Shown piece by piece: positions 1 to 11,610 of a stretch of DNA of 64,000 nt. Within the stretch, counting starts at the first letter, position 1, and every line of letters starts with the position of its first letter. This DNA is from Monomorium pharaonis (lineage: Eukaryota; Arthropoda; Insecta; Hymenoptera; Formicidae), in the NCBI RefSeq assembly GCF_013373865.1, contig NC_050475.1:11968182-12032181 (forward strand), written 5' to 3'. The position numbers were made by a program, and so were the translations under genes. The notes beneath the pieces were generated by a model. It ran no database searches and had not been told where the DNA came from. It was given only the letters and a program-made list of their open reading frames with translations.

Positions 1-88
1 CATTGCGAAGACATTATATCATTCGCGATTACAAATTATCAATCACCGTAATAGATATCATATGTAACATTTTTTTTTATTCGGAACG

Positions 89-1054
89 TTATAGCCGGAG
101 GACGAGGGACCAGCTGCTTCCTGTACAGTCGACTTTATCGCTGTCCGTCGACTCGTCAAGGCGTTTTCGCTTCCTCTCCTCGGAATAATGATTATCGCTG
201 CTGCCTCTGTATTGATCCCGTACCTCCCTCACGACTCCCGATACCGTCATCAACTCATTCGCCACGATCTCGAAAAGCTCGCGCAATAATCCAAACTTGC
301 GATTCGTATCCGACGAGGAATAAAGAAATTGCGCACGAAAATTAGAATATTTCCACCAATCGGACTTATCTCTGCTCTTTATGTCTTTGACCTCGTACAG
401 GCTCACGCGAACCAAACGGTCTCCGTTTTCCCCAGGGGTTCTCATTACGAACACTCGCCCATCCTTTACTCTCGTTACATTCTGAGATATCAAACCGGTG
501 TCCTGATCACCGAACGAATCGAACATCGCGTCGATACCCCGCGTCTTCTTGTTCTTCTTCTTCGATTCTTCTACCTTCTGTTCCTCGGCGTGGAAATCCG
601 TCTGAGTAGCACAATCGTCCATATCCAACCTTATAATACAACCTCGAACTTCGTTCAACCAAAATCTGTACGCATCCTCTGTCATTATACCCAGAACCAT
701 TCGCGCGTACGTTTCGTTAGAAATATTTTGTCGAATAAAGTTCTGCATTTCAATTCTAAGACACACGGGATCAAACGTGCCCTTCGTGACCCATAATTGA
801 AATATACCTTTCAGCATACGTCTCATCTCCATAGTCTCGTAAATTCGACGTGTCTCGCATTCACATTTTACGCTCTTAACCAACTCACAATCGCATTTTA
901 CATTCTTGGCTATGTAACTCGATAAAGATGCGATGAGCAGCCTGATATTGCGCGTCGCCAAAACAGTCGGATCCCAGAGCTCGGTCAACAAATCGATTAA
1001 TAAAAAATAAGCCGGTGAATCCACTCTACCCTCATCATACGATTCGACATCCAT
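89..1054 (-). CDS. Orphan protein, 321 aa, unknown function
   Basis: I do not recognise this protein. The frame is open for 321 codons from the first ATG (MDVESYDEGR). An upstream in-frame GTG at 1066 is unlikely to be used. A Cys cluster (C-x-C, seven residues, C-x-C) sits near residues 54-66. A Lys-rich patch (KKKNKKTR) lies in the middle and an RKRKR patch near the C-terminus, both resembling nuclear localisation signals. No signal peptide, membrane segment or transposase motif is visible. It is more GC-rich than its flanks, and no stop interrupts it, which argues for recent function or recent arrival. It lies downstream of the XXYLT1 last exon on the same strand. It could be a host orphan gene, an exon of a larger gene, or an ORF from a virus-like or mobile element. 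Confidence 0.45.
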   Translation of the reverse strand: MDVESYDEGRVDSPAYFLLIDLLTELWDPTVLATRNIRLLIASLSSYIAKNVKCDCELVKSVKCECETRRIYETMEMRRMLKGIFQLWVTKGTFDPVCLRIEMQNFIRQNISNETYARMVLGIMTEDAYRFWLNEVRGCIIRLDMDDCATQTDFHAEEQKVEESKKKNKKTRGIDAMFDSFGDQDTGLISQNVTRVKDGRVFVMRTPGENGDRLVRVSLYEVKDIKSRDKSDWWKYSNFRAQFLYSSSDTNRKFGLLRELFEIVANELMTVSGVVREVRDQYRGSSDNHYSEERKRKRLDESTDSDKVDCTGSSWSLVLRL

Positions 1055-1673
1055 ATCGTTTCTCACTATACAACAAATATTTATACATTTACTATAAATT
1101 ATTATTACATAGGATTGCTTTCATTACCTACTTGCAATATACTCTGAGAGAAGAAACACCAACCAGTAATGAGTCTAAAACTGTAGCAGCCCTCTAAATG
1201 CAATCTCTTATATATCTTCCAATTTAACACACACCATTCAAAACAAACCAATATTTTATTCTACATACAAATACATCACCGCAAATTGCACACATCCCGA
1301 GGAAATTGATTATTATTTATACCACGCACATCTCGAGATGATTCGAGAGATAGGTCACGGGCTCGACCAATTAGAATTTGCCGAGTAAAGGCGCAAAACG
1401 AACGGCGACGAGATGAATCGCTCGTCGCGCCTGAATCCGTGCGGTATCTCGTAGGAAGCGTCTTTACGTTCGGCTTACGCATCGTCGAAAAAAATAGATC
1501 GCTCTGCGTTTATGCGCTTAAATACGTATACGTATACGCACAGACATAATAATAATAAAAAAATAATTCACGCGGGGAAGTCGATGGAACGACCAATGAG
1601 TAAAAAGCGCCAAAAACTAAAAAAAGCGCGCGATGACTCGTCTCATCGCGTTCCCCATGAATTTCCCCATATG
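1055..1673. other. Intergenic AT-rich stretch
   Basis: I see no gene here. It is the 5' flank of the orphan ORF, AT-rich close to the ATG and then CpG-richer from about 1320 to 1500. No clear TATA box or repeat is evident. Confidence 0.4.
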
Positions 1674-1842
1674 CCTCCAACCATACGGTTTCAACAGCAA
1701 AAGCGCTTCCTGTGCGCGCCTCAAACCGTACCCCAGTGCGCCTCAAACCGTACGGTTTCACCAGCACGAGCGCTTTCTGTATGTGCCTGAAACCGTGCCC
1801 ATGTGCGTCTCCAACCGTACAGTTTCACCAGCAAACACCCTT
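1674..1842. repeat. 67-bp tandem repeat, about 2.5 copies
   Basis: Units begin at 1674, 1741 and 1808 and share the core CCTCAAACCGTACGGTTTCA and a following CAGCA..AGCGCTT.CTGT segment. Each carries a short palindrome, ACCGTACGGT, or a one-base variant of it. Short overlapping ORFs here are by-products of the repeat. Confidence 0.7.
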
Positions 1843-1849
1843 CTCACCC

Positions 1850-2055
1850 GGCACAAAATTCCCCTCTCCTATACCCCCCCCCTCGTTTCCCATCTGTTTT
1901 ACATTCCCCCCTCGACCCCCCCCCCCCGGTTGCGACCGTGTACAATTTTCTCGTCAAAATTTCTATACGGCCCCCAACTCCTTTTCCCCCCTCATTTCCC
2001 ATTTGATTTACCTTCTCCCCGCGGTACCCCTCAAGCACCCGATCGTGGAACCCGC
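1850..2055. repeat. Pyrimidine-rich low-complexity tract
   Basis: Runs of C and T dominate, including a C-only run near 1917-1927. The proline-rich ORFs read across it are composition artefacts. Confidence 0.6.
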
Positions 2056-2059
2056 ATAG

Positions 2060-2933
2060 AATAACTACTAACCTGCCAATTTGCAAGAGCCCAAAGAACA
2101 CATGGATGCACGAGCAACAAAAAATACGGTATGCAATACAGGTATAATGATCTTGTTATAAAATGTACTATTTTATTTACTTATAATATTACTTTCATAT
2201 TTAACATAATATGTTGTCCTGTGTTTCATGTAATGTTCTGGAAATATTATTTAAAACTTCTTACATATTTAAATAAAATAATAAACTAAATTATTCGTGA
2301 TAAAAAATTGGATACATTGTTAATATAAAAGTCATTAATATTGGAAAGACATGCAAATTACATCGCAACAAAAAAATCATAGCTTAAAAAAAGCACAAAA
2401 CATTGAAACAGATCTCGAAAGTTCTATTAAACGTTACTGTAAAAGAAATACACTGTAAAAAAGATTCTTAAAATTTTTAAAAGCAATATTTTCTCTAACT
2501 AAAGTAACTAAAATTTCCTAATTAAAATTTATTAATTAGCGTATAAGAAATTGTCATGTGTTAGTTTGCTTAAAATTCTTTAACACTTTTAGCGTAGTAG
2601 TATTATTCCTTTTAGCACCATTTTTTTAGATCTAAAAAAATGCAAGGTACCTTTATCTGTATTATAAAAATAATAAACTACACTGTCTGACACTATTTTT
2701 GTAACACAAATCCGGATAGTCATTTTCCGGATAGTATTTTTGCCTATTGAAGATAAACCAATCATCAAAATTTTGCTATCACATCACAATTTTGAGAAAA
2801 ATAGTATCAAAGAAGTAAAAGGTGATGATTTTGAGGATTTTTATGACATTATAATACCAATACTAAATTTTTTTTCAAATTTTGTTAATACTTTTCAAAA
2901 GTATCAATTTTTAGCTTTAGAATGCATTTTGTT
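2060..2933. other. AT-rich spacer
   Basis: Nothing coding is supported. The short open frame near 2740-2970 is AT-driven and has no recognisable domain. It lies downstream of the XXYLT1 stop codon and could be 3' flank. Confidence 0.35.
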
Positions 2934-2939
2934 TTTATT
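2934..2939 (-). terminator. Candidate polyadenylation signal for XXYLT1
   Basis: Minus-strand AATAAA lies about 160 nt after the stop codon at 3098. Position and sequence fit a cleavage signal. In an AT-rich region such a hexamer is also expected by chance. Confidence 0.35.
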
Positions 2940-2992
2940 CGATATAATTTTTCATTGTCAAAATATTTAAAGTTTTGTGTAGTACAAATGTA

Positions 2993-3028
2993 ACACACAC
3001 ACACATACATACACACACGCGCGCGCGG
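2993..3028. repeat. CA/CG microsatellite
   Basis: An imperfect (CA)n run with CATA interruptions passes into GCGCGCGCG. It would lie in the 3' untranslated region of the XXYLT1 transcript if the downstream polyadenylation signal is used. Confidence 0.8.
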
Positions 3029-3097
3029 ATTAAAATAAATCACAAATGATTATTCGCATTTGAGTTACAAAAAAGTAATTTTGTTGTGACAGTGTCA

Positions 3098-3304
3098 TTA
3101 ATCATCAGGTATAAGAGTATTGCAATTTCCATGCCACAACTTAGTCTCTGAATGGCATTCTGAATAATTGGCAAATATATCAGCATAACCACGATCACGC
3201 CACCAGGTACACAATTGCCTGTTCCAGCCGCAATCAACCATATGGATTAACTCCGGCCTTTCCATGCCTAAAAGCGTATAGAAATCTTGATCACCTAAAT
3301 GACC
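3098..3304 (-). CDS. XXYLT1: XXYLT1-like xylosyltransferase, last coding exon
   Basis: This exon encodes 68 residues starting GHLGDQDFYTLLGMERPEL, continuing through WNRQLCTWWRD and ending HGNCNTLIPDD. This closely follows what I recall of the C-terminus of xyloside alpha-1,3-xylosyltransferase (GT8-type fold), which adds the second xylose to O-glucose glycans on EGF repeats of proteins such as Notch, in the ER. The segment normally carries the conserved HLGDQD acceptor/catalytic-site motif. A splice acceptor TTACAG directly precedes the first codon (intron ends at 3305), and the exon starts in phase 0. The stop is TAA. Gene identity is strong from the motif. The link to the distant first exon at 58652-59062 is inferred from family, strand and phase. 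The intervening exons were not found. Confidence 0.75.
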   Translation of the reverse strand, partial: GHLGDQDFYTLLGMERPELIHMVDCGWNRQLCTWWRDRGYADIFANYSECHSETKLWHGNCNTLIPDD

Positions 3305-3305
3305 C

Positions 3306-4415
3306 TGTAACAAAATAGACAGATCACAATTGGTTAAATTAATAGATTGGATTTTGCACACACCCTGTGCAAAATTCAATCTGTTAATCTAATCAATTGA
3401 TATTAGCGATAAAATATCAAAGAAAAAGTATATCATTCTGTAATTATTTCTAAACACACATTATATGTCTCACTAAATATTTTTCACCCAATCAAGATTT
3501 TTTGTCAAAATTGTAAATCAATTTTTTAACGTTATAAAAAGCAGGGATGAAAGTTACTTTTAAAAGGAACAAGCTACCGCTGCTCGTTACCGAGTCAAAA
3601 GAGTAATTACTTACCATTATTCGTTAATGATAAAAAAGTAATTAATTATTTAAGAAATAACGGTTCGTTAATCCTTACATTACTTATTTAATGTTAAAAG
3701 AGAAGAATTTATTTACTTCAAGCATATACAATGCCAAGAAGGGACTTTACAATCAAGAACTTATCCAAGCATCCATCCCTACCTTACAAATTTTCTATCA
3801 CACACGTACCTCCATCCATCCGTTTAACTATCCATCTAGCTTAACCGATGTATGGCTTTATTTATACCATTAGCATATCAAATCTTATTACTTCGCTATA
3901 ACCCTAGATTTTCTCTATCGCACGAATGTTCCTACAATAATAAATTTTATTCTCTTCAGCATGGCCAAGAAGAGAATCATAAAATACAGTATGATCTTAT
4001 CTAAACATTTTTCTCGCACTATCTTTCTATCATTACTTTATTTATTGTCTTTTTTTCTTTCAACCTATAACTATACATCCTTATAACTAATCTCCCTTGC
4101 TTTATTTACTAATCTTTACAAAAATCTTTCCTTTTTTTCTACCTCCTTTTTTTCCCTAAACATTCCTTTTGCCTTCTTCTACTAAAAGTTATTTCTATAA
4201 TTCCTAGATTCTATACTTTGTAAGTTGCCCTTATTCATTTCTTTCCTAACATGTCTATCATAACATATCCTATTATACCGTTCTAATCGCAAAAATCCTG
4301 CCTATAATACAATCTAATAAAATCTCATTATTCTTCTTTCACCTATCATTCCATCTTTTCTCTGTTTATAATCTTCTTACTACTTATAACTATATTTGTC
4401 TAATCTTTCTATTTA
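3306..4415. other. Intronic repetitive sequence without a gene
   Basis: About 3545-3690 is rich in GTTAC/GTAAT motifs, resembling decayed ends of a small transposon also seen near 17050-17160. From about 3760 the plus strand is pyrimidine-rich, like 6904-8530. The two blocks may be one decayed element split by the 4416-6903 insertion. No open frame is supported. Confidence 0.35.
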
Positions 4416-6903
4416 GAAATTGAAAAATTATTAACTAATTGACAGTACTGGCCTAAGTAATGTTTATTAGTAAATGTTCATAACGTTTCGGCCTTCGTTT
4501 AGGCTCTTATCAAATAATAGTCTATAAACAAAATACAAATCAAATAATATACTAACATTAAACAAGAACGGATGTGACAAAAGTCATTAACAGAAGTTTA
4601 AATGTGTAAAAATCTACAATGTATACAATTACCTTGAATTAAAACGCAGTTAAACATTAATCATGTACTGTAACCGTGCTCGCAAGCGACGGCCAACTTC
4701 GCCTCCGTCTCTGGTCGCGGCCCTTAACCGCCCGGGTGTCGAGGCGACCTTTTCTAGCAAGGTTTTCTACACAAATATTCGGTTGGGCGCCAGGTACGTT
4801 AAGCGTACCACTCTTCTCGTAATTTGCGGGAGATTGCTCTCAAATTAACTAAGTCGCGAAAAGAATAAGCCTCGTAGGCGACCGGGGCGTTAGCGGCTCC
4901 GATATTCAGCTGCTCAGCCCTAAAATGGCAGAGGGGGAGGTTCGGCGCGAGCGGATGGAATCGGGAAGGCGAGAGAACTATTGAAACAATATAAATTTAA
5001 CAATAAAATTAACAAATGTATTTGACAGTAAATAATACAGGGTTAGACGGCTCTGTTAAGCGGCAATGGTGACCTGCGCGCGTTACAAGCTGACGATTGC
5101 TTGAAATTACATGTCGCGAATACGGGATAATCAATGAACGGATGATTTGACGTACGCGGGAATTCTTCGATGGGTCTACACTTTTTATCCTGCGTCGTTG
5201 GTGGACGCCAAACTCCCGATGAGATAACAGTGTCGCCAAGGGCGATCGGGGCGAACAGTAGCTCCGAGCCCACGCGACACGCGGCGAGTTCGTGCTCCTC
5301 CGCACGTTACAAGATCCCGCGAGTAATATGCGCGATAATTATTCTGAGCTTGTCAACGAAGTAGTACAAGACAAGAATATAAAATCAGATCAAAGCGCAA
5401 TTAAGAACGATTCGCGATATCGATGCAATAGATTAAACCAAATTCTTCGATCATAAATGCGCGACAATTCACAGCGCGGTTAATAACTCGCGACACAACT
5501 ATAGGACAAAATCACAATTGACTCGGCTGCGGATCGGGACGCACACGCAACGTAATTAGAAACGAACAGCACGGAGCAAATTCACGCGGGCGGGCGCGAA
5601 CGGGCGAAACAACGATACTCTAATAATATCGTGACTCTAGTCTAATGACCACAAGATCGTAACAAATTCGTGTCTCTAATCCAATACTACAAGAGCGTAA
5701 TAAATTCACGACTCCAATCTAATGACTACAAGATCGTAATAAATTTGTGACTCCATCGCGAGTCGCCCAATCGCAAAATCGGTGGCTTTACAATTTGCGA
5801 CGCTCTCACCAAGCCCGGCTCCTGCGTTCTCTTATATATCTCAGCTCGGGATCCAGATCGCACACAAGATAATACAACGTCCACAGCTCGAGTGAGGAAT
5901 CCTAGATCCCGCGGGGGCCGCTTGGCAACGCGCCCCGCCTTGCCTCCGATACCCCGGGCCCTTATTGGTCGATTTTCCAAAAATTGATTTTTCGCGCAGC
6001 GCGCGGCGTGCACGCCGTCGCTAGCTGATCGATCCAGGCGCGGTAGTCGATACTGTTGGGTCCCGTGCACGGGAATTTCTGGCGCTTTCCTCTGGCAGAT
6101 TCCTTCCTTCTGGCCGAGCGCCTTCTTCGCCACCGGGGCGGTATTTCCTCCTCGACGAGGGCGTTCACTTATTCATTTTTTCCCCTTTACATTTTGACTG
6201 AATTATTAACTATGTATTTTTTTTCCCTCCTCTAACAATTGGTACGTAAGTACAGTTTAATATGTTTATTGTCTTTGACTTTTTAATCTTTGTTCCGATA
6301 TGAGCTTGACAACAGATTCGTATAACGACTCTAGCGGTCATAGCATTGAAAATTCTCGTTACTGACATTTGTTGATTTCGTATGTTTTAACGTTCAGTCG
6401 CTCCGACACGTTTAACAAGATACGGTGTGCTGACTCTTTTTATCGTTATTAATTATGTTTCACTATAAAAATTTGACTAACTCATCGTGGTACGTGACAC
6501 ATTTAGTTATAACAGTCAATGCAATTGAAAATTCTCGTATTAAATGTAAGTCTTAACTGCTCTATCAAATGTCAATGCAATTAATTTACTAATTAGTGAC
6601 TCCATTATAGTCTACCATATGCTTGTTTCTTTGGGAAGATCTTCGGTGTATGTACATGATTAATGTTTATCTGCGTTTCAATTCAAGGTAATTGTATACA
6701 TTGTAGATTTTTACACATTTAAACTTCTGTTAATGACTTTTGTCACATCCGTTCTTGTTTAATGTTAATATATTATTTGATTTGTATTTTGTTTATAGAC
6801 TATCATTTGATAAGGGCCTAAACGAAGGCCGAAACGTTATGAACATTTACTAATAAACATTACTTAGGCCAATACAGTCGATTAGTTAATAATTTTCCAA
6901 TTT
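4416..6903. mobile_element. Element with about 250-bp inverted termini carrying a hammerhead-like motif
   Basis: The left terminus (4416-4668) and right terminus (6652-6903) are near-identical inverted copies. Each contains a block readable as a degenerate hammerhead ribozyme. On the plus strand at about 6808-6835 there is TTGATAAG, then a GGCCT/AGGCC stem, then CGAAAC. The left copy has the same on the minus strand. Penelope-like elements are known to carry hammerhead motifs in their pseudo-LTRs and can have them inverted, so these may be Penelope-type termini. The core retains no RT. It is CpG-rich and looks like a retroelement LTR or promoter. Boundaries are set by the extent of the inverted match. 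No target duplication was resolved. Confidence 0.6.
5628..5757. repeat. 39-bp tandem repeat, three and a bit copies
   Basis: Units starting near 5628, 5668 and 5707 share the pattern CGTGACTC..CTAATG.C.ACAAGA.CGTAA.AAAT. The array sits in the CpG-rich core. About 90 bp to its right, a minus-strand TATATAAG near 5832-5839 could serve as a promoter reading leftward through the repeats, as in an LTR. Confidence 0.65.
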
Positions 6904-6990
6904 GTCATCGTTCACTGGCGGATTGAAAAAGTTTCATATTGACTTTCTATTTAAACCTTTCCTTATGCGTACTAGTTCCTCTGCACTTCC

Positions 6991-7014
6991 TCTCTCTCTC
7001 TCTCTCTCTCTCTC
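6991..7014. repeat. (CT)n microsatellite
   Basis: Twelve uninterrupted CT units within the pyrimidine-rich stretch. Confidence 0.9.
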
Positions 7015-7560
7015 GTGATCACATTCTCTCTTAACCTAATTCTACATCTCCTAATCTATTCTATATGTACCTATTTAATTTTACTATCTGAAAACCAAAG
7101 GACCCATTTCACAGCCCCGTCTTGCTCCCATCGTCGTACTGCACACTTATCCTAATCCTTCTGTCCTTACTGTCGCCCTCGTGTCATTGTACTTTCTTTC
7201 AATCTTCCCTTTTTCTGGTTTTACAGTTCCTAATTCCTCTAGACTTTTAACGTTATCATGAGCTGCTTTCTAATCCATCAATAAAAAGGGCAAAAAACCT
7301 TTTACTTTTCTCTCCCTCTCTGCACAGTATGGGTCACAATAAATAATGTCCCTTACTCCTTTACTTTGATATTTCCTCTTGTCTCTTCTCTCTCCTACAA
7401 CTCTGTTCCATAATAGTTACACCAAGCGGATTTTCCTTCTTTCTTGCCTATGTTGTTTCTTCACACTTTTTCTCCTCTGTTTCTAGTTATGTATTTCTAC
7501 TTCCATTGCCTTTACTGACTTCAAACTTCAAAATTTATTTCTTTATTTTCTTCATTTCTT

Positions 7561-7650
7561 TTGTCTTGCTTCTGATTCAGAAAGACCTTTAGTTTACCAA
7601 TTGGAAAAAAAAAGTAAACTAAAGGGCTTTCTGAATCAGAAGCAAGACAA
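7561..7650. repeat. Near-perfect hairpin, 37-bp arms
   Basis: Arms 7561-7597 and 7614-7650 are reverse complements with one mismatch, separated by 16 bp ending in A-run. Such a hairpin is typical of a tiny foldback MITE or a recent template-switch event. Confidence 0.85.
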
Positions 7651-8530
7651 GAGTCTTCCTTCGTAACTTTCTTTTCACCTCTTTAAAATCCTTTACATTT
7701 TTCTCTTCTCATTTGTACAGTCTTTATTTTACTTTACTACATCTTATAATCCGTTCCTTTTCTTTTCTCTACGCCTATCTATATTATTTCTTTCTGGATC
7801 ATCTCCTATAATATTCTTCCAGAATTTTGTTGCCTCGTTACCCAGAATTTCCATTTACCTTTTCCGCCTTTTTCTCTTATGCGTTTTGCTTCGTCATCCT
7901 CTCCTATTCTTGATCTTCTTTCTGCAGTCCTTTCCTCCTCCTCTTCTTTCTGCTTTTCAATCTCATCGCCTAGAAACTGCGTCCACTCTTTTCTCTACTT
8001 AAAAATCCTTACTCTTATACAGTTTCATTTACTAATATATTTTCTGCCTATCTTACACATCTATACTATAATACCTCTTTTTTACTTATCTACGTATATT
8101 CTCGTCCTTTCTTTTTCGCCTAATTATCTCTCTAAAACTATGAACATAACCTATCTCTTGCTCATTTTTATATTCTCTAACCGTATTTTTTTTTATTTTT
8201 TTCAGTTTTCTTTAACTTACCTTTCTACCTTATCTTAATTCTCTCTTAACCGCATTCTCCCTTTTCAGCCCTTTTCTGTCCCCCTTTATCTCTTTTTCTT
8301 TTCGTTCTTATCTATATATTTTCCCCAATTTTCCCGCGCTCGTCTATGCATCCTAACCTCCTTAGCCGCGATCTTTATAACCGTATTTTATCCGTCTTCC
8401 TGCTTCTATCGCGTTCCTTTCAATTTCCCAGCAACTTTCTTCTCTTCCCACTCCCTCCCATTTTTTCATCCTAAATCTCTAAATACCTACTTAACTCTGT
8501 CCTATTCACGCCGCCACACGACCATTCGTT

Positions 8531-9125
8531 CTCACACCGCCAAATCATCAATTTAATGCTAGAAGAGATTAAATTTAAAAAATTTGTTAATTTTTTTAAT
8601 TCAAACTATAAACAAAAGCTATAAATTTTAAATTTGCAGCATCCAAAAAATAAAAAACAAAATTTTAAAAAGCTTAAAATGTAAATAAAAAGTGAATTAA
8701 GATTAAAGGGTTCACAATAATTAACAATCAAATACTAAAAAAGCAGAGGCAAAAAAGCAGCACAAAATTTACGTGTACAACTATATTTTATAAACATTAA
8801 CGCGTAACATCTGGCTTACGTATTTGTTTCTTAAAAGAATGTATAAATCAAGATGTAGTTACATTTATATTACACACAATATCTAAAATAATCTAAAATT
8901 ATATAATTATCCACAAAAAACTCAGGAAAAAATAAACTTATTAACAAATTAATAAAACTAGAGTTACAAGATGGTCATAATCAATATTGAAAAATTTTTT
9001 ACGAATAATACCGAATATCAAAACACATAATAATCTTTTACCTTCTAATATCTTATACATATTTTTTTCACACCAAGAATGTCTACATCAAAATAAACAA
9101 ATTATAAAGAATTCGTTAATGCTAA
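8531..9125. other. AT-rich spacer
   Basis: Nothing recognisable beyond AT-rich sequence. The short frame 8987-9190 overlaps the following inverted repeat and is not supported as a gene. Confidence 0.3.
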
Positions 9126-9410
9126 GTAAAAATAATAAGATAAACAGGTCAATATGTCAAGCTAATACCAATTTTCACAATATAATATAATTTATTAAAT
9201 CAAAAATATATCATTATAAACGCTATTAAAAACAACTGTGTTCAAATTGTTAAATTAATTTTGATACCGTATCGAAATTAGTTTAACAATTTTAACACAG
9301 TTGTTTTTAATAGCGTTTATAATAATATATTTTTGACTTAATAAATTATATTTTATTGTAAAAATTGGTATTAGCTCGACATATTGACTTGTTTATCTTA
9401 TTATTTTTGC
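9126..9410. repeat. Long inverted repeat, about 140-bp arms
   Basis: The arms 9126-9266 and about 9269-9410 are imperfect reverse complements meeting at a tiny centre. Shared blocks include AATAATAAGATAAACA..TCAATATGTC and CGCTATTAAAAACAACTGTG. A foldback element or MITE is likely. Confidence 0.75.
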
Positions 9411-10119
9411 TAAAAATTATACCTATTAAGTATACTTGAAACTTTTTCATCAAACATTGTAATGGTAAAGATTAACAACAGTAGTCACATCCATATCACA
9501 AAATTTTATATCTTAAAAAAAAACTGAATCATGTGTTACGTCCGGCGCATAATGTACGCCGAACGTCACGGCATGCATCCTGCAAATCACGACTTGCTCG
9601 TAAAGTATGTTCTCGTTCGTTATAATAAATATGTTCAAATCCGAAGCTCACGATATGCATCAATACAAGCAGGCACAGGCTCGCTTAACATAAACACGAG
9701 ATCAATACGTGTTGATCTCAGACAAAATCCCAGCGATAAATCAGATTTATTAAACAAGGAAATAATTAAAGAACTACCCTAAGTAACAACGCAATACCCT
9801 TCTCGTTGATATCGCACTAAAAAATAACCATACCTAACTTAAAACACCTGAAAGATCCAGTAAAAGGTTGAAATTCTATAAAACAAACATTTTACAATAT
9901 CCTTGGAAAGAAAATTCCCTCTTGCTCTGCGGAGTCACCTGATTCGACTATATAAGTCGCCAAATCTAAAAAGAATCGAGCAGTCTTCTCTGATCGCTCC
10001 TATAGAATAGTCCTGTCAGATCACTCTTATTGAGTAGTCTTATGGTTCGCTTTCTCGGGTTGTTTCTTCCAAAAGCACCTATTTTACTAGTTTTTTTTAA
10101 ATTTAACAATAAATATTAC
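9411..10119. other. Unassigned sequence before the Penelope relic
   Basis: A frame of 83 codons (9531-9782, MCYVRRIMYAERHG) has no recognisable domain. It may be upstream Penelope-like sequence or noise. No splice or promoter context supports it. Confidence 0.25.
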
Positions 10120-10860
10120 CAACAATTTTTGGTATTTCTATAAGATCACCACTATCTCTTATTATCGCAGACTTATCCAAGACCATGAGAATGAATCTCT
10201 AAACTGCTTACCTTTCAAACCTACTTTTTATTTTAGATATGTAGACGATATCATCTTGAGTTCCCAGGGAATCTATACATATAATGACGGACGTCTTTAA
10301 CTCTTGAACGTTTGAAATTCACAATAAAAGTAGGCACAGATAACATCATTAACTTTTTTTAATAGTCTTTCTTAAGTAGGCACGCAATAATACGATCATA
10401 TTCGACGGGTTCCAAAAACCAACAACATTGGATCAATATATAAATTATTATTTCCACTATCCAATTTCGCATTTTAAATTTGGTCGAGTAAGTTTTTCAC
10501 TTATCACATCCTAAGTTCCACAATAAAAACCTGATCTTAATCATAGAAACCCTCTTAAATAATAGTTACCCTCTCCATTTTATTTTTCGATCATACATTC
10601 GGTCAAAATAGATTTAAATATTTATTTCACTCTAAAAAAAAATACAACTAAAATAAGTGAATTACACGGCAATCAAAACCCTGATCCTACTAATAATATA
10701 AATAAAACAACATTTTTCATAATACCATTTATTATATCAATTTCCGAAGAATTTTCCTCCATCTCTAAGAATCTTAACCGGAAAATTACCTTCTGTACAA
10801 ACAACAGTCTTAAACAAATACTAAAAAATACCAACAAATCATAAATTTATTTACCAAATC
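10120..10860 (+). pseudogene. Penelope-like element reverse transcriptase, fragment
   Basis: Broken frames read SPLSLIIADL, then FKPTFYFRYVDDIILSSQ, then RLKFTIKVGTDNIINF, and further on SISEEFSSISKNLNRKI. Order and motifs match the palm of Penelope-like reverse transcriptases (SPLSPIIADLVxxxLE ... RYVDDI ... LKFTxExxxDNxINFLD) and the segment before the GIY-YIG domain. Several frameshifts and stops are present, so it is dead. A second, larger member of this class lies at 49400-55320. Confidence 0.7.
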
Positions 10861-11610
10861 ATAACAATACACACTTGTCTTTACTCTTCAACTCTTACAT
10901 CCACATTCTATTTTTTCCCCTTTTCATTAGTTTCTTCAGTTTCCACAATCTAAGAATCCCATCACCATGTCACTCAATTTCGAGCTTCTGTCTAAGACAG
11001 TTCAACTACTTTCTTTTTTTCTATTTTCCGTCTGACTTTATATTCACTGTGGACTAAGCCCAAATTTACTTATTAAGCTTTATTATAACGCAATATTATT
11101 GTTACGTCCAGCCTTGTTAAATTTGACTTTGTTCATGCATTGGAAAAATTTGAGAAACGAACGCAGGTAAGGCATGGAAGAACGTAACTGATTTTAAATA
11201 ACGTTCCGTAGGCACGAAATAAACGAGGAAAGGTGCCTCGGTCGGACGCACTATTATGACGTGAAAATGCGGGTCAACGTGCCAAGAATGCTCGCTATAA
11301 CCCGTTTTCAGGTCGTGCCCCCGTAGGTCCAAATTTCGAGTCAGCGAATTTAATCACTTTAACTCAGGACTGGACCAGGTGCTTACTTTGATCGGGAATT
11401 GAATTGAGGTCGTTTATGAGTTTAAATGAATGAAGCTATTTTAAACTTAACAATCATATTTATTCTAACATATTACTAATCAAGAAGTTACAGTGTGAAT
11501 TTTAGTAGATGAAAGAAAGACAATATTTGGTTTTATTATTTCCAGCGCAAAGAATTACAATAAAAATCAGATTTTAGTATAAAATTTATGAAACTTAAAT
11601 GTATATACAT
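10861..11610. other. Spacer with a possible LTR-like CpG patch
   Basis: From 11099 the sequence starts TGTTACGTCC and is CpG-rich to about 11340, with a minus-strand open frame of 71 codons lacking an ATG. It could be part of a solo LTR, but no matching end or target duplication was found. Confidence 0.25.

Larger units (their letters stand above)
6904..8530. other. Pyrimidine-rich decayed sequence, possibly a minus-strand LINE relic
   Basis: The plus strand is strongly C/T-rich with many short blocked frames. Around 7200-7300 the minus strand reads fragments such as GFLPFLLMD and KAAHDNVK, reminiscent of the FxDxKxAFDxVxR region of non-LTR reverse transcriptases but heavily broken. Treat this as a weak suggestion only. 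The long Ser/Leu-rich frame at 7879-8238 is compositional. Confidence 0.25.

Noticed and set aside
1512..2101. Several overlapping ORFs on both strands
   Set aside because: They are generated by the 67-bp repeat and the pyrimidine-rich tract, and none has a domain.
7879..8238. 119-codon Ser/Leu/Phe-rich frame
   Set aside because: Composition of a T/C-rich stretch. No ATG context, domain or conservation visible.
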